Shown here: in pieces, positions 16,080 to 25,179 of the stretch
Layout of the letters: the number at the start of each line of letters is the position of its first letter
How positions within the stretch are numbered: position 1 is the stretch's first letter
Source of the DNA: Paractinoplanes abujensis
GTDB taxonomy: Bacteria; Actinomycetota; Actinomycetes; Mycobacteriales; Micromonosporaceae
Length of the DNA stretch: 64,000 nucleotides
Direction of reading: 5' to 3'
NCBI RefSeq assembly: GCF_014204895.1
Contig: NZ_JACHMF010000001.1
Span: forward strand, 6,324,001 to 6,388,000
Made by a program: the position numbers and the translations under genes
The notes under the pieces: generated by a model
What the model was told of the DNA's origin: nothing
Seen by the model: the letters and a program-made list of their open reading frames with translations, nothing else
The model's database searches: none

Positions 16080-17107
16080 TGACTAAGTTCGGGCCCGACA
16101 AGCGGCCGTACATCGTCGCGGAGATGTCCGGGAACCACAACGGTTCCCTCGACCGGGCGCTCGCGCTGGTCGACGCGGCGGCCGACGCCGGCGCGGACGC
16201 CATCAAGATCCAGACGTACACGGCCGACACCATGACCGTGGACGTGAAGCATCCGCGCTTCCAGATCTCCAAGGGTCACGAGCTGTGGAGTGAGGCGTAC
16301 CTGTACGACCTGTACGAGCGCGCTCACACCCCGTGGGACTGGCACCAGCCGATCTTCGAGCGGGCCCGCGAGCGCGGCATCACGCCGTTCTCCAGCCCCT
16401 TCGACCGTACGGCGGTCGAACTGCTCGAGAAGCTCGACGCCGAGCTCTACAAGATCGCCTCCTCGGAGATCACCGACCTGCCGCTGATCCGCCTGGCCGC
16501 GAGCACCGGCAAGCCGATCATCATCTCCACCGGCATGGCCTCGGTGAAGGAGATCGCGGCCGCGGTCGAGGCCGCCGAGGGCGTCGGCGCCACCGACATC
16601 ACGGTGCTGAGCTGCACCGCGTCGTATCCCGCGCCGCCGGAATTCACCAACCTGCGCCGCATCCCGGTGCTGGCCCAGATGTTGGAGCGGCCGATCGGCC
16701 TGAGCGACCACACGCACGGCATCGGCGTGCCGATCGCCTCCGTCGCGTTCGGCGCCTGCCTGATCGAGAAGCACTTCACGATGGACCGGGCCGACGGCGG
16801 CGTCGACTCGGCCTTCTCGCTCGATCCGGCCGAGCTCAAGGCCATGCGCATCGAGACGGAGCGGGCCTGGCAGGCGCTGGGCACCACGCACATCGGCCCG
16901 ACCGAGGCCGAGAAGGAAGGCCTGCGGTTCCGCCGGTCGCTCTACGTGGTGGCCGACGTCAAGGCGGGCGACCAGGTCACGCCCGAGAACGTGCGGTCCA
17001 TCCGCCCCACCGGCGGGCTCGAGCCCGACGCGATCGGCCTGGTCATGGGGCGTACCTTCACGGCCGACGCGGCCAAGGGCACCCCGCTGAGCTGGGACCT
17101 CATCTAA
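16079..17107 (+). CDS. pseI: Pseudaminic acid synthase
   Basis: This 342-residue NeuB-family synthase condenses phosphoenolpyruvate with 2,4-diacetamido-2,4,6-trideoxy-L-altrose to give pseudaminic acid. The TIM-barrel domain (~1-280) shows IVAEMSGNHNGSLDRAL, ADAIKIQTYTADTMT, SSPFDRTAVELLEKL, YKIASSEITDLPLI and GLSDHTHGIGVPIASVAFGA. A C-terminal SAF/antifreeze-like domain (~285-342) has RRSLYVVADVKAGDQVTPENVRSIRP. These motifs fit PseI better than legionaminic or sialic acid synthase (inference). ATG 16079 overlaps the pseH stop. A strong terminator follows. Confidence 0.92.
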   Translation: MTKFGPDKRPYIVAEMSGNHNGSLDRALALVDAAADAGADAIKIQTYTADTMTVDVKHPRFQISKGHELWSEAYLYDLYERAHTPWDWHQPIFERARERGITPFSSPFDRTAVELLEKLDAELYKIASSEITDLPLIRLAASTGKPIIISTGMASVKEIAAAVEAAEGVGATDITVLSCTASYPAPPEFTNLRRIPVLAQMLERPIGLSDHTHGIGVPIASVAFGACLIEKHFTMDRADGGVDSAFSLDPAELKAMRIETERAWQALGTTHIGPTEAEKEGLRFRRSLYVVADVKAGDQVTPENVRSIRPTGGLEPDAIGLVMGRTFTADAAKGTPLSWDLI

Positions 17108-17113
17108 AGGAAC

Positions 17114-17138
17114 GGCCCCGGGGGCGTCCCCCGGGGCC
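17114..17138. terminator. Bidirectional terminator hairpin
   Basis: GGCCCCGGGGG, loop CGT, CCCCCGGGGCC: an 11-base-pair perfect stem between the convergent pseI stop (17107) and the stop of the methyltransferase-fold gene (17144). It has no T-run, as is common in actinomycetes. Confidence 0.8.
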
Positions 17139-17143
17139 GAACC

Positions 17144-19009
17144 TCACCGTACTGCGTTGGCCTGCGCTTCTGCGGCCTTGCGGGCCCGGCGTCCGCGCAG
17201 GAACTTCCGGCCGTCGCGCATGATCACCCGGTAGGCGCAGCGCGAGATCCAGAGGAACCGGCCGGCCCAGGTCTTCTTGTAGAACTGAACCTCCCAGTCC
17301 ATCTTGCTGACCTGCAGGTCCCGGGACTTGATGATCTGCTCGGTCCAGTCCATCATCGCCAGCAGGTGGCTCGCCTCGTACCGCTGGCGCCACAGCGCCT
17401 CGGTCAGCTCGCGGAAGCCGGCCACGTCGACCGCGGCCGAGCCGGGTGAGACGGCCAGCAGCTGCAGCCGCCGGTCGTGCTGGTCGGAAAGGCTCAGGCC
17501 GAATTCCGCCGTCTCCAGGCGCACGTGCAGCTCGACCGCGGCGCGCACGCTGTCGGCGTCGATGCCCAGCCCGACCATGCCCAGGATCGTGGCCGTCAGG
17601 TCGACCGCGTTCGAGGTGATCGGCCACGGGTGCGGCTGACCCGACGTGATCAGCTGGACGGCGAACGACCAGACCGCGCGGATCTCGGCCGTCTCCAGCG
17701 CCACCGGCTCGATGGGCTCCCAGTTCGTGGGCAGCAGGGCCGGGCCGCTCTCGGTGACGAAGACGTCGGCTAGACCGGCCACGGCGGCCGGGCCGCTGAG
17801 CAGTCCGTCCTGGGCCTGCGCGCGCAGCCAGGTGTCGTACTGGGCCAGCTCGATCCGCATCTGGCGCAGGTTGCTGGTGGCCGCGAGGTGCTCCAGGCGC
17901 TCCTCCAGCACATAGCCGACGTCGGCCCCGGGGGCCTGGGGCTCGCTGATGCGGCGCAGGCCTTCCCGCTCGATCGGGCCCTCGAGCGGCTCCAGGACGG
18001 TGGTCCGCACCTGGCTGTCGGCCGAGGTCACCTCGTACGCGAACGAACCGCGGGCGTCGCCGATCAGCAGCTGGTGCCGGTCGACGGCCGGGGCCTCGCC
18101 CGGGCCGCGCGCGATGACCAGCCAAGCCGGGGCGACCGTGCCCTCGGCGCCGGCCCGCAGCGCGCGGTTGACCAGGCGGCGGGGGTCGCTGAGGACCGGG
18201 CGGCCGCGGAACGCGCCGGCGAACGCCTGGGACAGCGCCGTGCCGAGACGCGGGCGCAGCGGCGAGGCGACCTCACCGAGCAGGCCCTCGCCGACCAGCA
18301 CGGTGGGCGCGGCGGGCTCGGGGAACGCGGCGTACGAGGCGGCGACCGTCAGGCCGGACTGGGCCAGCCGGGCGGCCAGCTGCTCCTGCGAGGCCGGCCG
18401 CTGGGTGTCGTTCTCGTCATCGGTGTTGTACCAGTCGGAGTCGAGCCGCTCCTTGGCCCCGGGCTCGAGACGCACGGTGTGGTGCACGCCGAGCCGGTTG
18501 TCGTGCATGAGCAGCAGCACGCCGTCGGGCTGTACGGCCTCGGCCAGCCGGTCGATGAGCTGGGCGGCAGTCATCTGCTCGCCCTCGGCCGAGTTGAGCC
18601 GGTCGACGCCGTCGGCCGCGACCACGAGGTCGAACTTCTCGGCCGCGTCGAGCTTGACCGCGGCGCCGGCCAGCACGGTGATCCGCGAGTTGCCGCGGGC
18701 CGCGTCCTCGGCGTCGATCAGCGAGCGCAGCAGCCAGGACACCGAGGCACCGGTGTCGGCCAGCGCGGTCACGACCTCCTCGCTGTGCGGGCCGGCGACC
18801 AGCACCGTACGGCCGGGGCCCGCGTATCGGCGCAGCAGGTGGCGAAGGACGGCGCCGCGCGGCAGCGACTGGCTGCGCTGCGGGTCGCGGTCGCTCCAGG
18901 CGAACATCTCGCCGCCGATGCGCCGCAGGTTGTTCACCGGCGGCGCCGCGAGCGCGGCGGCGAAGTCCGTACCCTCGTTCGGAAGCAGGGCAGCGGAGCG
19001 CTCCGACAT
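17144..19009 (-). CDS. Methyltransferase-fold protein, module copy A
   Basis: This 621-residue cytoplasmic protein is clearly homologous to the protein at 35100-36596. Residues ~20-215 have a class I methyltransferase layout: VLVAGPHSEEVVTALADTG in the motif I place, FDLVVAADGVDRL and PDGVLLLMHDNRLGVHH. However, the Gly-rich SAM loop is replaced by AGPH, so SAM binding is uncertain. A middle region (SDPRRLVNRALRAGAEGTVAPAWLVIA) is followed by a domain containing GQPHPWPITSNAVDLT, then a C-terminal basic, aromatic segment. Copy A has ~120 residues more than copy B. Its start (19009) overlaps the stop of the partner gene by one base (TGATG), so the two form a module. Confidence 0.7.
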   Translation of the reverse strand: MSERSAALLPNEGTDFAAALAAPPVNNLRRIGGEMFAWSDRDPQRSQSLPRGAVLRHLLRRYAGPGRTVLVAGPHSEEVVTALADTGASVSWLLRSLIDAEDAARGNSRITVLAGAAVKLDAAEKFDLVVAADGVDRLNSAEGEQMTAAQLIDRLAEAVQPDGVLLLMHDNRLGVHHTVRLEPGAKERLDSDWYNTDDENDTQRPASQEQLAARLAQSGLTVAASYAAFPEPAAPTVLVGEGLLGEVASPLRPRLGTALSQAFAGAFRGRPVLSDPRRLVNRALRAGAEGTVAPAWLVIARGPGEAPAVDRHQLLIGDARGSFAYEVTSADSQVRTTVLEPLEGPIEREGLRRISEPQAPGADVGYVLEERLEHLAATSNLRQMRIELAQYDTWLRAQAQDGLLSGPAAVAGLADVFVTESGPALLPTNWEPIEPVALETAEIRAVWSFAVQLITSGQPHPWPITSNAVDLTATILGMVGLGIDADSVRAAVELHVRLETAEFGLSLSDQHDRRLQLLAVSPGSAAVDVAGFRELTEALWRQRYEASHLLAMMDWTEQIIKSRDLQVSKMDWEVQFYKKTWAGRFLWISRCAYRVIMRDGRKFLRGRRARKAAEAQANAVR

Positions 19010-19884
19010 CACTTCACCCTCTCTGTGGAAGCGGGCCAGCCCAGGATGGCGCGCAGTTCGTCGGGATGGGCCAACTCGTCGGCACCCAGCTGCTGGCGGG
19101 CCAGCGCGTGGGTCACCGCGTTGTCGGTGTGGTGCCCATAAAGCTCGGGCCACTGCCGGCGCAGGCGGGGCTCGCCACCGAAGGTGGGGTCAGCGTTGTC
19201 AAGGACCATCGGGTCGCCGTAGACGGCGGCCTCCCGGCCGGCCAGAGCGCCGTACCAGACGGCGCTGCACAGCCGGTTCGACACTACTCGGCGGTGGCGG
19301 CGCAACTCCTTGAGCTGGCCGACCAGGAACTCGCGGTTGTGGTCACGCCACCAGAAACCGCGGTAGCCGTGACAGATCACCCGAAAACCGGCGTTCTCGT
19401 AGATCTTCCGTACGCTCTTCATCCTGTACTCGTTCCAGTACAGGCAGGCGGTGACCGGCCCGGTCTCGACCCGCTTGACCTCGTCGATCAGCTTCTGGTG
19501 GTCACCGCTGATCTGCTGGCCCTCCCACCCGTGGAACGGGTAGAAGATCGTGCCCTCGGGCTCGGGAGCGTCGGCCGGCTCGGGCTCCATCTCCAGCAGG
19601 TACGCGAAGGGAGCGCCGACCACGACGACGTCGCGGCGGCCCTGCGACCAGGAGCGGCGCCGGGTCTCCTCGGACCAGACGAAGATCTTGCTGCCGTCTA
19701 CGAACGGGGTGCCCGGAGCCAGGCCGTCACCCATGTTCCAGCCGTGCTGGAGGTAGCCCTGCAGGCGGGGCGGGTGCAGCGGATCGGGCAGATCGCAGTA
19801 GCGGGCCAACAGGTGGGCGTGACCGTAGTGATAGTTGGCGTGATGCATTCCCTCGTCCATCGCCGGCTGCTGGTGCGCCGCCAT
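19009..19884 (-). CDS. Candidate nonulosonate glycosyltransferase, module copy A
   Basis: The protein has ~291 residues, without signal or membrane helix. From MHHANYHYGHAH (start of homology, 19848) it aligns end to end with the protein at 34243, roughly half or more identical by eye. Conserved blocks are HHAN-x2-YGHAH, GYLQHGWN, FVWSEETRRRSW, FYPFHGWEGQ, VICHGYRG, ELRRHRRVVSNRLCSA and YGDPMVLD. Histidine/glycine motifs of this kind followed by a late GDP-like loop recall GT-B transferases using CMP- or CDP-activated donors; this is inference. The position beside pseHI suggests transfer of pseudaminic acid. The start is uncertain: ATG 19884, 19860 or 19848. Confidence 0.6.
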   Translation of the reverse strand: MAAHQQPAMDEGMHHANYHYGHAHLLARYCDLPDPLHPPRLQGYLQHGWNMGDGLAPGTPFVDGSKIFVWSEETRRRSWSQGRRDVVVVGAPFAYLLEMEPEPADAPEPEGTIFYPFHGWEGQQISGDHQKLIDEVKRVETGPVTACLYWNEYRMKSVRKIYENAGFRVICHGYRGFWWRDHNREFLVGQLKELRRHRRVVSNRLCSAVWYGALAGREAAVYGDPMVLDNADPTFGGEPRLRRQWPELYGHHTDNAVTHALARQQLGADELAHPDELRAILGWPASTERVK

Positions 19885-20247
19885 CTCGGTTCGCTCGGGC
19901 GCGCGAAATTTCCGGGCCTGGCCGTGCCGCGGCCCGTCAAGTCGACGCCGAAAGGTACCACTCAAGGTTAAGTTCCGCTCGGACCGTTAGGGAATCGTTC
20001 CCCGGTCGGAACGGCGAGCCGTGCGGCCGAAATGTCCGCAACTTACCAGCAAACAGCACCCCTGAGGGCACCTCGGGGTGGACCTCCGTGTGTCGCACAT
20101 CACCCGATCTGCCCGTAACTTGCCCAGGTGTTGAGCACCTCTCAATATCGTCGCCTACAGTGGACGCCTCCAGGCCGGCCGGGGTGGACGCCGCCACGTC
20201 CGCCCCGGTCATGCCTGACCCTGGTCCCTCCGTAGGAGGATCGCAGG
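19885..20247. other. Divergent intergenic region between module A and the GNAT gene
   Basis: These 363 bases should hold the promoters of both neighbours. No convincing -35/-10 pair stands out; TTGAGC (20131) and TACAGT (20156) are 19 bases apart and weak. Bases 20126-20145 read AGGTG TTGAG CACCT CTCAA, four consecutive pentamers in which the first pairs with the third and the second with the fourth. Otherwise I see nothing. Confidence 0.5.
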
Positions 20248-20883
20248 ATGGAGTTGGCCAAGATTTTGGACGGGGCCGCCACGGGCGACTTCCCCGAGCC
20301 CGACGGTGGCACCACGATCGTCCCTCAGCCCAGCGCCCGCGACGCCGGAGTGCTGGCCTTCACCGCACACACGGTGATCTTTCTGGACGACGACCCGGAG
20401 TGGATCCGCGCGACGATCGCGGCCACGCACAGTGATCCGCTAGCGGCCACGATGAACCCGGCCTTCCTGGCCGCGCTGCTCGCCCGCACCGGCCGCACGA
20501 CCGACACGATCGACCTGCTGACCGTGGCGGGCGCGTTGCCCGGCCCGCCGCCGCTCCCGATCACCGAGCAGAGCCAGGACCATCCCCGCGTACGCCGGGC
20601 GCTGAGTCGCCGCGACGACGTGCGCACCTGGACGGCGGCCGGCGGCGTCCTGACGATCGGGCAAGGCGTGGCCGGCCGCTGGGAGGTCTCGATCGAGGTC
20701 GACGAGCAGGTGCGCGACAGGGGCCTCGGCCGCGCACTGGCCCTGGCCGCCCGCCACCTGATCCCGCCCGGCGCGGTGGTCTGGTCGCAGCAGGCCGCGG
20801 GCAACGCACGCAGCATCCGCGCCTTCCAGTCGGCGGGTTACCGACCGGTCGGCGCGGAGCTGCTGCTGCACGTCGGGCCTTAG
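20248..20883 (+). CDS. GNAT family N-acetyltransferase
   Basis: This 211-residue protein has an acetyltransferase domain in its C-terminal half: WEVSIEVDEQVRDRGLGRALALAARHLIPPGAVVWSQQAAGNARSIRAFQSAGY contains the acetyl-CoA loop R-D-R-G-L-G-R-A and the NARSIRAFQSAGY motif. The N-terminal half (residues 1-100) is not recognised. ATG 20248 follows GGAGG. The acceptor is unknown. It ends by overlapping the stop of the MMPL gene, which comes from the other strand. Confidence 0.8.
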   Translation: MELAKILDGAATGDFPEPDGGTTIVPQPSARDAGVLAFTAHTVIFLDDDPEWIRATIAATHSDPLAATMNPAFLAALLARTGRTTDTIDLLTVAGALPGPPPLPITEQSQDHPRVRRALSRRDDVRTWTAAGGVLTIGQGVAGRWEVSIEVDEQVRDRGLGRALALAARHLIPPGAVVWSQQAAGNARSIRAFQSAGYRPVGAELLLHVGP

Positions 20884-23051
20884 ACCGCGGCCAGCTCGCG
20901 CTCCTTCTCGTCGCGGGCGGCGCCGGCCGGGGCGGGCGGCTCGTGGGCGATCTGCGGCAGCCAGCCCAGCCACTTCGGCAGCCACCAGTTCTTCTCGCCC
21001 AGCAGCGCCATCACGGCCGGCAGCAGGACGACCCGGATGATCGTCGCGTCCAGCAGCACCGCCGCCGCCAGACCGATGCCGAGCTGCTTCGTGGACGTCA
21101 GCGGCAGGGTCGCGAACAGGGCGAACACCGCCACCATGACGACCGCGGCGCTCGTGATGACGCCGGCCGTACGGCCGATGCCCTCGCGCACCGCCCGCCG
21201 CGTCGGCAGGCCGCGGTCGTGCCCCTCACGGATCCGGCTGAGTACGAACACGTGATAGTCCATCGAGAGCCCGAACAGAATGATGAACAGGAACAACGGC
21301 ATCCAGTTGATGATCCCGTCCGCGGCCTGGAAGTCGAGCAGGCTCTCGAAGTGGCCGTACTGGAAGACGAAGACCAGCATTCCGTACGCGGCGGCCACCG
21401 AGAGCAGGTTGAGGACCACCCCGGTGACGGCCACCACGACCGACCGGAACGAGACGAGCAGCAGCAGGAAAGCCAGCCCCAGCACGAAGCCGAACACCCA
21501 GGGCATACTCGCGTCGAGCCGGGCGTTGAAGTCGGCCTCACCCGCGGCCGCCCCGGTGACCAGGGCCGGGAAGGAACCGAAGGCGGCCGGGACGATCGTC
21601 TCGCGCAGCTGCCCCAAGTCGGACTTGTCGGCCATGCCCAGGGAGACCACCGCGACCGTGCCGGCCGGGTTGATCCGCGCCTCCACGGGTCCCACGAACC
21701 GGCCGTCGCTCGCCTCCACCTCGGCCCGGAGACGGGCCACGGCCGCCTCGAACTGCGGCGTCCGCACCGACGGCGCCTCGACCACGACCTCCACCGGCGA
21801 CGTCTCGCTGGGGAAGGCCTCGCCGATGGCCTTGTACGCCTGCACGATCGGCGTGGTGGCGGGCAGGTCCTCGATGCCCTCGCCCTTGGTGCGCAGGTCG
21901 AGCATCGGGGCGGCCAGCACGGCCAGCGCGCCCACGGCCAGCACGGCCGAGATCAGCGGCTTGGCCAGCACCAGCCCGAGGAACCCGTTGATCACGCGGC
22001 TCTCGCTGCGCCGCCGGTACAGGCCCGGGATCTTGATCGCGTCGACCTTGTCGCCCAGCGCCGAGAGCAGTGCTGGGAGAACGGTCAGCGAGCCGAGCAC
22101 TGCCGTCGCGACGACCAGGATCGTGCCCACCCCGAAACTGACGAACGTGGCGTCGAAGGTGAAGAACATGCCCGCCATGGCCACGATCACGGTGAGGCCG
22201 GAGATCCAGATCGAGCGGCCCGACGTCTGCGCCGCGATCACCAGGGCCCGGTGCGGGTCGGCGCCGTTGCGGCGTTCGTCGCGCTCCCGGCGGATGTAGA
22301 ACAGGCAGTAGTCGACGCCGACAGCCAGGCCGACCAGCAGCATCACGTGCGCGGTGGTGTCGACCGTGGGCGCCAGGTGGCTCGCGAAAGCCAGCAGACC
22401 CATCGCCGCGACCACCGCCATGATCGCCAGCAGTACCGGCAGCAGCGCCGCCACCACCGCACCGAATGCGACCAGCAGGATGCCCAGCGTCACCGGGATC
22501 GACAGCATCCCGAGGGTGTTGAGGCCCTTGTCGAGCTTGTCACCGATCAGTTTGTCGCCGCTGGCGTCGCCACCCTGGGCGATGTAAAGGTCAGGGTGCG
22601 CGGCCTGCACCCGAGCCACCGTGTCGAGCGACGGCTGCACGCGGTCGGCGGCGTCCTCCGCATCGCCGGCGATCGCGAACGGGATGAGCGAGGAACGGCC
22701 GTCCGGCGACACGATCGGCTTCTGCACGTCGACGACGTCCGGGGTCTTCTTCAGCGCGGCGGTCACCTCGGTGACGGCGGCCGTACGATCGGCGCCCGCC
22801 CGGTTCTGCACGATGACCATCTCGCCCGCCGGCCGCTCCGGGAAGCCGGCCGCCTCGACGATCTGGTCGGCCTTCCTGGTGTCGCCGTGTCCCTGGTCGG
22901 CGTTCGTGGCCTCGATCTGGCCGAACTGTCCGCCCAGGACGGTGACGGCGACGACGAATGCGATCCATCCGAGGATCGCGAGCGTCCGATGGCGGGCGCT
23001 CCACAACGCGGCGCGGGCCGCGATTCCCTTGACTTTTCCGGGGCTCTCCAT
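20880..23051 (-). CDS. MMPL/RND family exporter
   Basis: This 723-residue inner-membrane transporter has the MMPL topology: one helix, a large external loop (~45-190), a block of five to six helices, a second loop (~390-510) and a second block. Signatures include GVDYCLFYIRRERDERRNG (TM4 region), GLSMDYHVFVLSRIREGHDRGLPTRRAV and the proton-relay GxDY/SMDY aspartates. It probably exports a lipid or antimicrobial. It is downstream of and co-directional with a histidine kinase and response regulator (23.1-25.1 kb), so stress-induced expression through that pair is likely. Its stop overlaps the stop of the GNAT gene on the other strand. Confidence 0.9.
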   Translation of the reverse strand: MESPGKVKGIAARAALWSARHRTLAILGWIAFVVAVTVLGGQFGQIEATNADQGHGDTRKADQIVEAAGFPERPAGEMVIVQNRAGADRTAAVTEVTAALKKTPDVVDVQKPIVSPDGRSSLIPFAIAGDAEDAADRVQPSLDTVARVQAAHPDLYIAQGGDASGDKLIGDKLDKGLNTLGMLSIPVTLGILLVAFGAVVAALLPVLLAIMAVVAAMGLLAFASHLAPTVDTTAHVMLLVGLAVGVDYCLFYIRRERDERRNGADPHRALVIAAQTSGRSIWISGLTVIVAMAGMFFTFDATFVSFGVGTILVVATAVLGSLTVLPALLSALGDKVDAIKIPGLYRRRSESRVINGFLGLVLAKPLISAVLAVGALAVLAAPMLDLRTKGEGIEDLPATTPIVQAYKAIGEAFPSETSPVEVVVEAPSVRTPQFEAAVARLRAEVEASDGRFVGPVEARINPAGTVAVVSLGMADKSDLGQLRETIVPAAFGSFPALVTGAAAGEADFNARLDASMPWVFGFVLGLAFLLLLVSFRSVVVAVTGVVLNLLSVAAAYGMLVFVFQYGHFESLLDFQAADGIINWMPLFLFIILFGLSMDYHVFVLSRIREGHDRGLPTRRAVREGIGRTAGVITSAAVVMVAVFALFATLPLTSTKQLGIGLAAAVLLDATIIRVVLLPAVMALLGEKNWWLPKWLGWLPQIAHEPPAPAGAARDEKERELAAV

Positions 23052-23109
23052 GGCAATGACGCTATGAAGAGCGGCCGCTCCGATCGATACCGCTGACCCG
23101 CGTATCGGT

Positions 23110-23126
23110 GGTGGTGTTAGCCCTAC
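23110..23126 (+). promoter_or_regulatory. Shared 17-base motif, copy upstream of the MMPL gene
   Basis: GGTGGTGTTAGCCCTAC lies 59-75 bases upstream of the MMPL start and overlaps the response-regulator stop. It matches 15 of 17 bases with the complement of 25156-25172, upstream of the histidine kinase. It is a candidate response-regulator binding site. Confidence 0.55.
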
Positions 23127-23767
23127 CCCTGGAGGTAGGCCAGCACCGCCATGACCCTGCGGTGTTGCTCCTCGTCCTGGTGCAGGGCGAGCTTGGTGAA
23201 GATGTTGCGCACGTGCTTCTCGACCGCGCCGTCGGTGACCACCATCTTGCGGGCGATCGCGGCGTTGGACAGGCCCTCGGCCATCAGCCCGAGCACCTCC
23301 CGCTCGCGCGGCGTGAGCGCCCGCAGCGGGTCGTCGCGGCGCCGGCGGACCAGCAGCTGGCTGACCACCTCGGGGTCGAGGACAGTGCCGCCCCCGGCGA
23401 CCCGGCGCAGCCCGTCGAGGAACTCGGCGACCTGGGACACCCGGTCCTTCAACAAATAACCGACCGCACCCAGGCGGTCGGCCAGCAGATCGTCGGCGTA
23501 CGAGACCTCGACGTATTGGGAGAGCACGAGAATCGGGGTGCCGGGGACCAGGCCGCGCGCCTCCACCGCGGCCCGGAGCCCCTCATCGGTGTGCGAGGGC
23601 GGCATGCGGACGTCCACGATGGACACGTCCGGCTTGTGCTCGGCGATCGCGGACACGAGGGAAGGCCCGTCGCCGACGGCCGCCACCACGGTGTGGCCGT
23701 TCTCCTCGACGAGCCTGACGAGTCCCTCACGCAACAGCACCGCGTCGTCGGCAATCACCACTCGCAT
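23123..23767 (-). CDS. NarL/LuxR-type response regulator
   Basis: This 214-residue two-component regulator has a receiver domain (1-120) with acidic pair DD near residues 6-7, phosphoacceptor Asp in VSIVDVRMPP and Lys in YLLKDRV. A LuxR helix-turn-helix follows (LTPREREVLGLMAEGLSNAAIARKMVVTDGAVEKHVRNIFTKL, ~150-195). ATG 23767 is 12 bases after the histidine kinase stop. The pair probably regulates the downstream MMPL exporter and itself through the 17-base motif seen at 23110 and 25156. Confidence 0.93.
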   Translation of the reverse strand: MRVVIADDAVLLREGLVRLVEENGHTVVAAVGDGPSLVSAIAEHKPDVSIVDVRMPPSHTDEGLRAAVEARGLVPGTPILVLSQYVEVSYADDLLADRLGAVGYLLKDRVSQVAEFLDGLRRVAGGGTVLDPEVVSQLLVRRRRDDPLRALTPREREVLGLMAEGLSNAAIARKMVVTDGAVEKHVRNIFTKLALHQDEEQHRRVMAVLAYLQG

Positions 23768-23779
23768 GGGGTCATGCTG

Positions 23780-25114
23780 TCAGATCCCGGCTGTGGCCAC
23801 GGGGAGGGCGGCCGTGAGCCTCGTCCCTCCCCCGGCCGGGCTGTCGACGTCCAGCACCCCGCCGGCCGCCCGCACCCGGTCGTCGAGCCCGGCCAGGCCG
23901 TGCCCCTTGGCCACGCTGGCGCCGCCCACGCCGTCGTCGGCGATCGAGACGAGCAGGCCGCTGACGTTGCGGCGGACGCTCACCTGCACCTCGTTGGCGT
24001 AGCTGTGCTTGGCCACGTTCGTCAGCGCCTCGGCCACCACGAAGTAGGCCGTCGACTCCAGCGCGGGCTCGAGCCGCTCCGCGACCGGCGCGTCCAGGTC
24101 GACCGGGATGGTGCACCGGCTGGCCAGCGCGGTCAGGGCGGCCTGCAGCCCGCGGTCGACCAGGATCGGCGGGGCGATGCCGCGGGACAGCGCGCGCAGC
24201 TCGTCCAGCGTCTCGCGGGTCTGGGTCAGGGCCTCGGCCACGGTGGCCCGGGCGGCCTCGGGGTCGGTGGCGAACTGCTGCTCGGCGCGGCCCAGGTCCA
24301 TGGCCAGGCGCACCAGGCGCTGCTGAGGGCCGTCGTGGATGTCGCGCTCGAGCCGGCGCAGCGCGGTGGCCTCGGCCGAGACGGCGGCCGCCTTCTGCTG
24401 CTGGGCCACCTCGCGGGCGGCGTTCGCCTCGGCCACCTGCTCGCGCAGGTCGTTGACGCCGTTGAGCAGGCCGCGGGCGAAGAACGCCTCGAGCAGCGCG
24501 GCGCCCCGGACGACCGGGTAGAGCGTGCCGGCGAAGAAGACACCGCAGGCGAAGTAGAAGATCAGCCGGGTGGCCGTGCCGTCGCCCATGCCGAGCAGCT
24601 CGGGCAGGTCGGTGTTCTCCTCCGGGCGCGGGATCGACCAGTCCCACAGCAGCACGGTCAGGCCGCCGATCGCGCCCGACCACCAGGTGACGACGAGGCT
24701 GAACGCGATGGTGCTGGGGATGAAGCGGAACATCCCGTGCACCATGTCGAGCCAGGCCTGCCCGTCGGTCAGCGGCACCAGGGTCTTGCGCAGCACGCCC
24801 GCGTCGGCCGGGGCCTGCTTGTAATAGGGGTGCGGCATCTTCTGACCGAAGACCGGGCCGATCCGGGCCCGCTCCAGCGTCGCGAAGCCGCGGGCCGTCA
24901 TCAGCGTGGCCAGCAGGATCGGCAGGCCGACCCAGATGATCAGCGTGCCCAGCCCGGTGAAGAACAGCGTCATGAACAGCGTCACGGTGAGCAGGCCGAG
25001 CGGGAAGCCGATGAGCACGTACTGCGTGTCGATGCCGACCTGGCGCGCGAGGCGAACCAGCGGGGAGCGGGTGGGCGGGGAGGCGTACGTCATCATGCTG
25101 TTGACGCTAGGCAT
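23780..25114 (-). CDS. Sensor histidine kinase (NarX/DesK class)
   Basis: This 444-residue membrane kinase has N-terminal helices grouped at ~25-75 and ~125-220 around a loop with GFATLERARIGPVF, followed by a coiled segment. The dimerisation/phosphoacceptor box RRLERDIHDGPQQRLVRLAMDL (His in the H-D-G-P-Q-Q class) and a HATPase_c domain (EALTNVAKHSYA, DDGVGGA, GHGLAGLDDRV, GGGTRL) complete it. ATG 25114 is preceded by GGGGAG. It has the layout of kinases that sense envelope or antibiotic stress. It is the first gene of the HK-RR-MMPL group. Confidence 0.92.
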   Translation of the reverse strand: MPSVNSMMTYASPPTRSPLVRLARQVGIDTQYVLIGFPLGLLTVTLFMTLFFTGLGTLIIWVGLPILLATLMTARGFATLERARIGPVFGQKMPHPYYKQAPADAGVLRKTLVPLTDGQAWLDMVHGMFRFIPSTIAFSLVVTWWSGAIGGLTVLLWDWSIPRPEENTDLPELLGMGDGTATRLIFYFACGVFFAGTLYPVVRGAALLEAFFARGLLNGVNDLREQVAEANAAREVAQQQKAAAVSAEATALRRLERDIHDGPQQRLVRLAMDLGRAEQQFATDPEAARATVAEALTQTRETLDELRALSRGIAPPILVDRGLQAALTALASRCTIPVDLDAPVAERLEPALESTAYFVVAEALTNVAKHSYANEVQVSVRRNVSGLLVSIADDGVGGASVAKGHGLAGLDDRVRAAGGVLDVDSPAGGGTRLTAALPVATAGI

Positions 25115-25155
25115 CGGCGCTCCCCGTTCCGATCCTGCCCGCCGCCCGATCGACA

Positions 25156-25172
25156 GTAGGGTTAACCCCACC
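25156..25172 (-). promoter_or_regulatory. Shared 17-base motif, copy upstream of the histidine kinase
   Basis: Read on the minus strand this is GGTGGGGTTAACCCTAC, containing the palindrome GGGTTAACCC. It lies 42-58 bases upstream of the kinase start and repeats at 23110-23126 with two differences. Confidence 0.6.
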
Positions 25173-25179
25173 TTAGGCG

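Noticed and set aside
20943..23096. 717-codon + strand frame antisense to the MMPL gene
   Set aside because: Composed of His/Arg/Gln-rich repeats without domain; MMPL on the minus strand is unmistakable.
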